Of a stretch of DNA of 48,756 nt, positions 43,174 through 48,756 are shown in pieces. Both the position numbers and the translations under genes were made by a program. Source of the stretch: Verrucomicrobiaceae bacterium. Its GTDB lineage: Bacteria > Verrucomicrobiota > Verrucomicrobiia > Opitutales > Intestinicryptomonadaceae. Where the stretch lies: positions 1 through 48,756 of the forward strand of contig SUVO01000018.1 in the NCBI GenBank assembly GCA_015061955.1. The letters run 5' to 3'. The notes beneath the pieces were generated by a model that saw only the letters and a program-made list of their open reading frames with translations, had not been told where the DNA came from and made no database searches. How positions within the stretch are numbered: the first letter of the stretch is position 1; each line of letters starts with the position of its first letter.

Positions 43174-43665
43174 ATGAAGATTTTTAATTGCAGTAGGAAG
43201 TATGTTTTAGAACATAGAGCAGAGATTGAGGCAGAGGAATCGATTTTTGTTATCAGTATAAATGGATTTTACAAAGATTTTACTGGCGATATCAAAAATG
43301 ACGCTCCCCCAATCTCTAATCGCAAAGGGCTTATCATTTATTTTGATGACGCAACTTTAGAAGACATCGGCAAGCCTGACATCGTAAAGATTTTCGACCA
43401 CAAGCAAGCCTTGTGTATATTTGAGTCGGTAGAGGATGCTTTTAAATCGGGCAAAGAGCGAATTCTTGTTCACTGTGGAGCTGGAATAAGCCGAAGCTCT
43501 GCAATCAGTCAAATTCTCAACGATTTTGTAAATACCATTTTATCAGAAAATGAAGCCGACTGGGAATACAACGCAAAGTATGGTTTTGAAATTCCACCTA
43601 TCCCGAATCAGCATGTAAAGTCTGTAATGCGTGATGTTCTCTACAAAGAAATTTTAGCTAAATAA
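43174..43665 (+). CDS. Dual-specificity-phosphatase-like protein
   Basis: The 163 residues contain the phosphatase loop VHCGAGISRSSA: Cys101, five residues, Arg107, then Ser. An upstream Asp (near 69-75 in KPDIVKIFDHKQA) could be the general acid. The fold resembles small cysteine phosphatases of the DSP type. Cytosolic; target unknown. The start has AAAGGG seven nt upstream. It is a single unit with its own island operator. Confidence 0.75.
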   Translation: MKIFNCSRKYVLEHRAEIEAEESIFVISINGFYKDFTGDIKNDAPPISNRKGLIIYFDDATLEDIGKPDIVKIFDHKQALCIFESVEDAFKSGKERILVHCGAGISRSSAISQILNDFVNTILSENEADWEYNAKYGFEIPPIPNQHVKSVMRDVLYKEILAK

Positions 43666-43694
43666 AATCAACAAATATATTCCTTTCTTTTTCA

Positions 43695-43729
43695 GTGCGA
43701 CGTAATTTGTCGCACTTTTTTCTTATATT
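43695..43729 (+). promoter_or_regulatory. Island operator-promoter, site 5 (best palindrome)
   Basis: GTGCGAC-N7-GTCGCAC (43695-43715) is a perfect 7-bp inverted repeat. TATATT (43724-43729) follows 11 nt after TTGTCG, and the predicted start point falls on the A of ATG 43736. The T6 after the right arm means it could also act as a terminator for the gene before it. Confidence 0.65.
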
Positions 43730-43735
43730 TTTGGC

Positions 43736-43930
43736 ATGGATACATTTCTTTTAATTCTTTGTTTTGTAGTAGTTATACTCATCTATTTTTTTCCAACTAT
43801 CATAGCTTTTGGCAGAAAACATAATTATAAATGGTTGATTTTAATTCTCAATCTTTTTGGTGCTACGGGGATAACTTGGCTAATTGCGTTAGTGTGGGCT
43901 GTGTGGCCAAGAGACGATTTTTTGAATTAG
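43736..43930 (+). CDS. Superinfection-immunity-like membrane protein
   Basis: The 64 residues have two membrane segments (about 3-23 and 32-55). IYFFPTIIAFGRKHNYKW and LNLFGATGITWLIALVWAVWP match the superinfection immunity (T4 Imm-type) family, also called T4_imm-like, which blocks DNA entry of related phages. Predicted to be leaderless. Size is typical. Confidence 0.75.
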   Translation: MDTFLLILCFVVVILIYFFPTIIAFGRKHNYKWLILILNLFGATGITWLIALVWAVWPRDDFLN

Positions 43931-43944
43931 TTTTTTCTGTAGTC

Positions 43945-43972
43945 TTAATTTGTCGTTGCAAATTGATAGAAT
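43945..43972 (+). promoter_or_regulatory. Island operator-promoter, site 6
   Basis: Only the right half, TTTGTCG, is conserved. TAGAAT (43967-43972) lies 11 nt after TTGTCG. The leader of about 30 nt carries AAAGGA before ATG 44009. Confidence 0.45.
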
Positions 43973-44008
43973 AAAATCGCCAAAACAAATTAAACAGAAA
44001 GGACAATT

Positions 44009-44224
44009 ATGGCAATTTGGACACTCACAATAAAATCTACAAAAATTATGAATGGCGTGCGTCTTGAACGTGGAATGCGTGTGCAAGTTTCGTCGCTGTA
44101 TCATCCAATAGGCTACAACAATGGCGAGGCTACTCGAGATGCTTTTATGCGTGTGTATGGCATTGATTTAAAGAAAGCAGGTGCTTTGCATCCAGCCTAT
44201 TTTGATATAGAAAAACGCAACTAA
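44009..44224 (+). CDS. Small DUF6140-like protein
   Basis: The 71 residues resemble a small family of unknown function (DUF6140): NGVRLERGMRVQV in the first half and DAFMRVYGIDLKKAGALHPAYFDIEK at the end. The product is compact and beta-rich at the start. The start has AAAGGA seven nt upstream. Its role is unknown; relatives are known to me from Bacteroidales genomes and accessory regions. Confidence 0.65.
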   Translation: MAIWTLTIKSTKIMNGVRLERGMRVQVSSLYHPIGYNNGEATRDAFMRVYGIDLKKAGALHPAYFDIEKRN

Positions 44225-44233
44225 CCCCACAAC

Positions 44234-44260
44234 AAAGGCAGAGAAATTACTCTGCCTTTT
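44234..44260. terminator. Bidirectional terminator
   Basis: AAAGGCAGAG / CTCTGCCTTT is a perfect 10-bp stem between two convergent genes, followed by T-rich sequence on the plus strand. Leftward, it overlaps the end of the lipoprotein gene. Confidence 0.75.
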
Positions 44261-44468
44261 CTTTTTTATCGTCTTCAAATTCCTCTTTATATTTTTCAAA
44301 GTGCATTGGATGCAACTTGAATGTATCGACATACCCTTTGGGATAAAACTGAGCATTATCGACAATATGCGAGATATCGTTTACATCGTCAATTCCCGAG
44401 CTTGGCTCGTCAAACAAACTAATAATACACGAACAGCCAACCATTATAAGCGTAGCAATTTCTTTCAT
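44247..44468 (-). CDS. Small putative lipoprotein
   Basis: The 73 residues start MKEIATLIMVGCSCIISLF, a short hydrophobic stretch with cysteines that can act as a lipoprotein signal. The mature part is acidic (DEPSSGIDDVNDI) with a charged Lys/Glu tail. No family recognised. The predicted transcription start falls on the A of its ATG. It is divergent from the WYL gene, and both have the island operator. Confidence 0.55.
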   Translation of the reverse strand: MKEIATLIMVGCSCIISLFDEPSSGIDDVNDISHIVDNAQFYPKGYVDTFKLHPMHFEKYKEEFEDDKKEKAE

Positions 44469-44474
44469 AGTTTT

Positions 44475-44498
44475 ATGTTAAAAATTCTGTGCGACTAA
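44475..44498 (-). promoter_or_regulatory. Island operator-promoter, site 7
   Basis: On the minus strand TTAGTCGCAC, then TAACAT (44480-44475) 11 nt after TCG. The expected start point is 44468, exactly the start codon of the lipoprotein gene. Confidence 0.55.
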
Positions 44499-44526
44499 AT
44501 AGGTCTTTGTAAAATTTTTCAAATGT

Positions 44527-44558
44527 AGCGACGTATTTTGTCGCTTTATTTTTATAAA
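44527..44558 (+). promoter_or_regulatory. Island operator-promoter, site 8 (regulator gene)
   Basis: AGCGAC-N7-GTCGCT (44527-44545) is a perfect 6-bp-arm palindrome. TATAAA (44553-44558) lies 9 nt after TTGTCG. The leader of about 26 nt contains AAAAGGA. It suggests autoregulation by the WYL protein. Confidence 0.6.
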
Positions 44559-44590
44559 GTGTTTTTATTGTAATCAACAAAAGGAATTTT

Positions 44591-45589
44591 ATGCCAAAGC
44601 AGAACAACAATAATTCACTTGCACGCCAATGGGAACTTTTGCGTTTAATACCCACACGCAAACCTGGTATAACATCGGCAGAACTTACAAGGCAGATTGC
44701 CGACAAAGGTTATGTTGTAACAAAACGCACTATTGAACGCGATTTGCGAGACCTATCAACTCTTTTTCCACTTATGGCGAATGAAGACTCTGCACCTTTT
44801 CTCTGGTATTGGCTTAAAGATATATCGAGCGAGTTTGGTGGGATTGAAGTTTCAGACGCTGTCTCTTTAACTTTAGCAGAAGATGTTTTGAAGTCTATCT
44901 TGCCAGTGTCGATGCTTGAAACGCTCAAGCCAAAGTTTGAGCTTGCTCGCAAAAAGCTTGCGACATTAGAAGATTTACCAATTTCAAAATGGAGCTCGAA
45001 AGTTGCGTTTATTTCAGACTCGTTGGCGTATCAACCGATAACTACACGCACAGACATTCTTGAAGATATTCAAAGTGCGTTAGTTGACGGACTTCAAATT
45101 GAAATCAAGTACGACCCAGTTAATAAACCAACAACGAAGTATATTTTAAATCCTTTAGGATTTGTTCAGCGTGGTGTTCGCAGTTATTTGGTAGCAAGTA
45201 AGGTAGGGGAGTCGATGCCAATTCTATTTGCAATTCAACGTTTTCGTAGTGTCGAAATTTTGGAAAGTAAAATTCAAAAGCCAAAAGATTTTACACTAAA
45301 AAAATATATCGAAAGCGGAGCAATGGATTTTGGCGATGGCGGAATGATTAAGCTTAAGGCGATAGTTTCTGACACGCTTGCAACGTATTTGAATGAAGCT
45401 GCAATTTCACCTGACCAAAAAATCAGCTATAAAAACAACGCTTGGCAATTAACAGCAACGGTTCGTTATTCCTGGCAACTTTGGTTTTGGATTCTCTCGC
45501 AAGGATCCGACATCACAGTAATTCAGCCAAAGTCTTTGCGTAATGATATAGTCGAAAGCTTAAAGGTATCGCTTAAAAATTATGAATAA
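44591..45589 (+). CDS. HTH-WYL transcriptional regulator
   Basis: The 332 residues have an N-terminal winged helix (about 8-60: RQWELLRLIPTRKPGITSAEL, then TKRTIERDLRDLS), a WYL domain (about 140-235: GLQIEIKYD, YILNPLGFVQRGVRSYLVAS) and a C-terminal WCX-like part. WYL regulators commonly control phage-defence systems (BrxR, CapW) or DNA-damage responses (PafBC) by binding palindromes. The operator at 44527 precedes it and recurs before most island genes. It overlaps the exonuclease gene by 8 nt. Confidence 0.85.
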   Translation: MPKQNNNNSLARQWELLRLIPTRKPGITSAELTRQIADKGYVVTKRTIERDLRDLSTLFPLMANEDSAPFLWYWLKDISSEFGGIEVSDAVSLTLAEDVLKSILPVSMLETLKPKFELARKKLATLEDLPISKWSSKVAFISDSLAYQPITTRTDILEDIQSALVDGLQIEIKYDPVNKPTTKYILNPLGFVQRGVRSYLVASKVGESMPILFAIQRFRSVEILESKIQKPKDFTLKKYIESGAMDFGDGGMIKLKAIVSDTLATYLNEAAISPDQKISYKNNAWQLTATVRYSWQLWFWILSQGSDITVIQPKSLRNDIVESLKVSLKNYE

Positions 45590-46097
45590 TCTGAAAGATT
45601 TTGTATCGATAGATTTTGAAATTGCAAATGTCAACCGAAGTAGTGTTTGTAGTGTTGGTGTTGTAATTGTGAAAGATAGAAAGATTGTCGATACATTTTA
45701 TAGTCTTATAAAACCTCGACCAAATTATTACTACTGGAAGTTTACGGAAATACATGGTCTTAATAAATCAGATACCATAAACGCTTCAGTTTTCCCTGAT
45801 GTGTGGGCTGAAATTGCTCCAAAATTACAAGGCTTGTCACTTGTTGCACATAATGCGACTTTTGATGAGAGCTGTTTGAAAGCTGTTCACGAATATTATG
45901 GAATGTCGTATCCAGAATACGAATTTCATTGCACTTGTTGTGAGGCTCGTAAATTCTTCAAAACGCTTCCAGAAAATATACGCCCGCAACACGCGTCATT
46001 AGATTGCGTTTGCGAGTTTTTCGACATCAAATTAGATAATCATCACAACGCAATCGCCGACGCAATAGCGTGTGCGCAAATAGCTTTAGCAATGTAA
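45582..46097 (+). CDS. DEDDh 3'-5' exonuclease
   Basis: The 171 residues are related to the DNA polymerase III epsilon/RNase T superfamily. The active-site residues are D11 and E13 in SIDFEIA (Exo I), D95 in AHNATFDESC (Exo II), and H155 and D160 in HNAIADA (Exo III). It is a stand-alone domain. Coupling to the WYL gene by an 8-nt overlap suggests that the regulator and nuclease act together, for example in a DNA-damage or phage response. Confidence 0.87.
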   Translation: MNNLKDFVSIDFEIANVNRSSVCSVGVVIVKDRKIVDTFYSLIKPRPNYYYWKFTEIHGLNKSDTINASVFPDVWAEIAPKLQGLSLVAHNATFDESCLKAVHEYYGMSYPEYEFHCTCCEARKFFKTLPENIRPQHASLDCVCEFFDIKLDNHHNAIADAIACAQIALAM

Positions 46098-46103
46098 AAT
46101 CAA

Positions 46104-46138
46104 GCACGACGCACTTTGTCGTACAAATTTTTTAGAAT
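46104..46138 (+). promoter_or_regulatory. Island operator-promoter, site 9
   Basis: GCACGAC-N7-GTCGTAC (6 of 7 arm positions pair), then TAGAAT (46133-46138) 11 nt after TTGTCG. The predicted start point equals the A of ATG 46145. Confidence 0.6.
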
Positions 46139-46144
46139 GACGCT

Positions 46145-46906
46145 ATGCACTCTTCTATCTCACATAACTTAAAAAATACGTTAAAAGATAAGTTTCTTTT
46201 ACCTTTGGGACAAACGGATGAAGGATGTTTGCAAGTGGCAGACTTTTTTGAATTGGAGCATATTTTAATTGGTGGAGATAAAGACAAATTAGAATCATAT
46301 TTAAAGTTTATAATACAAAAATTGTCGTCAAAATATTCATCTGAAGAATTGCAATTTATAATAAATACGCATGACAAATCTATATTTTGCGAATTTGAAA
46401 ATCTTCCACATTTATACAGAGGAAAAATAAATTCAACTATGCCAGAAATTTTGAGCAATGCACAAAATCTCTATCGCATATATAGAGATAGGCATGATTT
46501 ATTGGCAGCGTCAAATATGGATTTTTTCAAATATAACGAATCTCGTATTAGCGAGAAACTTCCGCTAATTGTTGCAATAACTCACGATTACTCTTTGCTG
46601 AAAACTTTAGAAGAACATCATTTGATTTGTAATTTGGCAAGCAAAGCATTCTATGCAAAAAATACTGGTGTATTTTTGATAATTTCTACCTCAAATTATT
46701 TTGCGACATCCTTTTCAAAAGAATTTTTCGAGGCATACTTTTCTACGAGAATAGCATTTTTTAAAAAGGTTACTCCTAAAAGTAGCGTATTGATAAACTC
46801 CAATGCAGATAAATTGCTTTTAGGAAATCAACTCGTTTTTCAACATATAGATAAATCTAAACAGCAAACAATTCAAAAATTAAGAATTCTAAATTATGAA
46901 AAATAA
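46145..46906 (+). CDS. FtsK-like motor domain with lost ATPase motifs
   Basis: The 253 residues follow the FtsK/SpoIIIE RecA-like domain: LPLGQTDEGC, ADFFELEHILIGG (about 32-44), SSEELQFIINTHD, ENLPHLY, RHDLLAASNMDFFKYNE, STRIAFFKK and ADKLLLGNQLVF. The catalytic positions are replaced: Walker A GTTGSGKS reads GGDKDKLES (43-51), the Walker B region reads AITHDYSLL (144-152) instead of VIDELADL, and the ATQRP motif reads STSNY. It should not hydrolyse ATP. The N-terminal alpha domain and C-terminal gamma domain are absent. It overlaps the next gene by 11 nt. Confidence 0.7.
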   Translation: MHSSISHNLKNTLKDKFLLPLGQTDEGCLQVADFFELEHILIGGDKDKLESYLKFIIQKLSSKYSSEELQFIINTHDKSIFCEFENLPHLYRGKINSTMPEILSNAQNLYRIYRDRHDLLAASNMDFFKYNESRISEKLPLIVAITHDYSLLKTLEEHHLICNLASKAFYAKNTGVFLIISTSNYFATSFSKEFFEAYFSTRIAFFKKVTPKSSVLINSNADKLLLGNQLVFQHIDKSKQQTIQKLRILNYEK

Positions 46907-47426
46907 AAAACAAATCGAAGGTAAAAAGTTAGAAGAAAAACTACGAAAACGCAAATTTATGCTCGATAAGCAATTTCATTTTACGCCCGAAAGCATCGAA
47001 AAAATCAAAGATTTTAGCGAAGCTTTATTGCGAAAATCGCACGAGCTATTTGATAAAATAAACAACATAAAACGTAATTTCGATTTACAGATTAGAAGTA
47101 AAGATTATTCCTGCCTAATAGATGAACAATATTTTATTTGTGGCAATATTTCTATCGATAGCGATAAACAAGAGCTTTACGATGTTGTGAATCGCCAACA
47201 ACCTTACTCGATTAGCACAAGTTCTGGTGCTGATAGTTTCGATAGAGTTTCTACATTGTTGGAATGCGATAATTGGGATATCGAAAATTTACAACCACTC
47301 AATAAATATTCTGTTCATATCTGTTATGCAATGCACCACTTCTTCACTGATGGTCTATTTGCCTTAAGCGACATCTTGCTTTTGGATAAAGACGATATTC
47401 AACTTTCAATTTCAATCGAATTATAA
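46896..47426 (+). CDS. Protein of unknown function in pseudo-FtsK operon
   Basis: The 176 residues have a highly charged helical N terminus (about 1-65, KLEEKLRKRKF, EKIKDFSEALLRKSHELFDKI), possibly coiled coil, and a mixed C-terminal half (SLIDEQYFICGNISI region, YSVHICYAMHHFFTDGLFALSDILLL). No family recognised. Tight coupling to the pseudo-FtsK gene suggests a shared complex. Confidence 0.6.
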   Translation: MKNKKQIEGKKLEEKLRKRKFMLDKQFHFTPESIEKIKDFSEALLRKSHELFDKINNIKRNFDLQIRSKDYSCLIDEQYFICGNISIDSDKQELYDVVNRQQPYSISTSSGADSFDRVSTLLECDNWDIENLQPLNKYSVHICYAMHHFFTDGLFALSDILLLDKDDIQLSISIEL

Positions 47427-47439
47427 AAAAGGAATTTTC

Positions 47440-48132
47440 ATGAAAAAATTTGTAGAAATATTTACGCTTGTACTTGTTCTTTTATCAGGGTTTTACTTTG
47501 GCACAAAATATAATCAAGAAGAGAGTTTGCCTGAAAATGAACGCAAATTCGAGCTTTTTGCCGATGTAAATTTATTTCAATTTACTGGCGAGAATCTAAC
47601 GCCAGCACAGCTTCAGTTGAACAAAGTTTTGTTAGATATTCGCGAAAAGATTGTTGGCGATTTTTACGATGAAATAAAAATTTTCTTCGAGCCAGATTTT
47701 GAGGAAGTCCGTAATTACATAAGTGGAGTTGCACTTAATTGTAAGGTGGTGCAAAACACTGATAAAATCTTTTCGTGCGAGATTGAAACCGAACAATATC
47801 ATCATGGTGCTAATGGTTGCCATTCTGGTGTGATTGGCGTTAATTACGCTTTAGAAAACGGAAAGATTAGGAAGATAAAATTTGCAGAGTTATTCAAATC
47901 AAAATCCGATAAAATTGCGTTTCTAAAAAAAGCTTTAAGCGATATCAAAAAGCAAACTACAGGATTGTTGATTGAAATCGATACACTATCAGAAAAAGAC
48001 TTAGAAGAAATCGAAAACCAACTTCAATTTGTTTTTAGCGATAACAAAATCAAAATTATGTTTCCACCTTATACAATCGCATGTGGTGCATGTGGTGTAT
48101 TAAAATCAGAACAAAACTATACGAAAGATTAA
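47440..48132 (+). CDS. Membrane-anchored DUF3298-like protein
   Basis: The 230 residues start with an uncleaved signal anchor (about 5-22, IFTLVLVLLSGFYFG) and an exported domain. HHGANGCHSGVIGVNYALENGKI and the closing FPPYTIACGACG recall the DUF3298/RsiV-type domain, which in some proteins binds lysozyme or cell-wall material. The AAGGAA motif before ATG 47440 is clear. It would place part of this operon's product at the cell surface. Confidence 0.65.
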   Translation: MKKFVEIFTLVLVLLSGFYFGTKYNQEESLPENERKFELFADVNLFQFTGENLTPAQLQLNKVLLDIREKIVGDFYDEIKIFFEPDFEEVRNYISGVALNCKVVQNTDKIFSCEIETEQYHHGANGCHSGVIGVNYALENGKIRKIKFAELFKSKSDKIAFLKKALSDIKKQTTGLLIEIDTLSEKDLEEIENQLQFVFSDNKIKIMFPPYTIACGACGVLKSEQNYTKD

Positions 48133-48135
48133 ATT

Positions 48136-48756
48136 ATGTCATCAAACAAAGAATACATTTTTCCTTCATACGATTTGTTAACGACAAATCAGAATGTAGA
48201 TTCACCCGTTGAGAATCACACTGAAACAATGAATCAAATAGTTTCGCTATTCGCAAAATTTGGCATTGAAGTGCGTTCCAAAAGATTTTCGTCAAATGGC
48301 ATTGCTGGGCGTTATGTGGTAGAACTTCTAAATGGAGTTAGATTCTCTAAAATAGAAGCATTAGAAGATGATTTTGAGTCTCATTTAAATGAACAAATAC
48401 GCATTCTAAAAGTAAACGAGGCAAGTACGTTTGCCGTTGAAATTCCATTAAAATACAAAAAATTTTTATTTTTAAAAGAAGTTTTTGAGTCTCCCGAATG
48501 GAAAGATAACAATACTATTTTGCCTATTGCATTGGGTAAAGGCATTGAAGGCAATACAATCGTCAAAGATTTAACAAAGCTCAAACACATATTGATTGGC
48601 GGACTAATAGATACTACAGCTACTATTTCTTCTATCATAACTTCTTTGCTTTATAAATGTACGCCAACTGATTTGCGTTTTATAATGCACGACCCGAAAA
48701 CTGTAGAATTACCAATTTATAACAAACTTCCTCATATGCTTTCCCCTGTTATAACT
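48136..48756 (+). CDS. FtsK-like protein with lost Walker A, incomplete at window end
   Basis: The window cuts this frame at codon 207. It opens EYIFPSYDLL, as the FtsK motor does, and runs through the alpha domain (about 30-125) into the RecA-like domain: NTILPIALGKGIEGNTIVKD, KLKHILIGGL (149-158), RFIMHDPKTVELPIYNKLPHML. The usual GTTGSGKS reads GGLIDTTA (155-162), with no Gly-Lys-Ser/Thr. The DPK motif survives. It starts 3 nt after the DUF3298-like gene. The Walker B region lies outside the window. Confidence 0.7.
   Translation, partial: MSSNKEYIFPSYDLLTTNQNVDSPVENHTETMNQIVSLFAKFGIEVRSKRFSSNGIAGRYVVELLNGVRFSKIEALEDDFESHLNEQIRILKVNEASTFAVEIPLKYKKFLFLKEVFESPEWKDNNTILPIALGKGIEGNTIVKDLTKLKHILIGGLIDTTATISSIITSLLYKCTPTDLRFIMHDPKTVELPIYNKLPHMLSPVIT

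Noticed and set aside
43695..43721. Reading the palindromes simply as terminators of the preceding genes
   Set aside because: Some are followed by T-runs, but others (38176-38194, 46104-46124) are not, and their distance to the downstream -10 and ATG is constant. A dual role at 43695 remains possible.
37958..46138. Reading the repeated palindromes as integron attC sites of gene cassettes
   Set aside because: The arms GTGCGAC/GTCGCAC lack the GTTRRRY/RYYYAAC core, the sites face either strand, and each lies at a fixed distance before a -10 box; no integron integrase is visible.

Overview
The window looks like a chromosomal segment of a low-GC bacterium. The secreted CAZyme and esterase load, a hydrazine-synthase-alpha-like multihaem protein and a Tat-exported flavoprotein would fit the Planctomycetes-Verrucomicrobia-Lentisphaerae assemblage. 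That placement is inference from gene content; no 16S or other phylogenetic marker was compared. Shine-Dalgarno motifs are patchy, and several predicted transcription starts fall on or within a few bases of the start codon.

Region 1 (1-799) has no convincing gene. It holds three copies of a 38-nt repeat, palindrome-rich spacers and two terminators ahead of rpsT. Region 2 (0.8-21.3 kb) is housekeeping. A DUF151 nuclease, dus and trmH form one unit. A seven-gene leftward block runs trkA-trkH-(HzsA-like)-pdxJ-acpS-nnr-dprA (12571 down to 3307). A rightward pyrB-pyrC-CPBP-thiL operon follows, then an unknown exported protein, a DEAD-box helicase and an exported alpha-helical protein. Region 3 (21.3-31.8 kb) is a carbohydrate-use region: two SGNH esterases, a large exported glycosidase-like protein, a GH10 xylanase and an exported GH13 amylase. 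The two classical glycosidase genes share an identical 13-bp near-palindrome upstream. The region also has tRNA-Val, tRNA-Ala, a chagasin-like lipoprotein and a membrane protein. Region 4 (31.8-37.1 kb) has tyrS, a MATE pump, tRNA-Lys, a broken serine recombinase, tRNA-Pro and an SQR-like flavoprotein.

Region 5 (37.2 kb to the end) is an accessory island. It encodes a divergent uracil-DNA glycosylase, two PD-(D/E)XK-type proteins, QPQFADKC-repeat proteins on both strands, a dual-specificity-phosphatase-like protein and a superinfection-immunity-like membrane protein. It also has a DUF6140-like small protein, a small lipoprotein, a WYL-domain regulator with a DEDDh exonuclease, and an operon containing two FtsK-like proteins that have lost the Walker A lysine. 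Nine of its transcription units, on both strands, start with the same element: a full or half palindrome GTGCGAC-N7-GTCGCAC placed 9-11 nt before a -10 box. The WYL regulator gene itself has one. This suggests a single regulon covering almost the whole island and is the strongest candidate here for an undescribed system.

The tRNA-Val and tRNA-Pro genes each have a 20-24 nt copy of their own 3' end 140-220 bp downstream, next to recombinase or integrase-like remnants. This marks old site-specific integration at both tRNAs, or a recurring tRNA-tail element.
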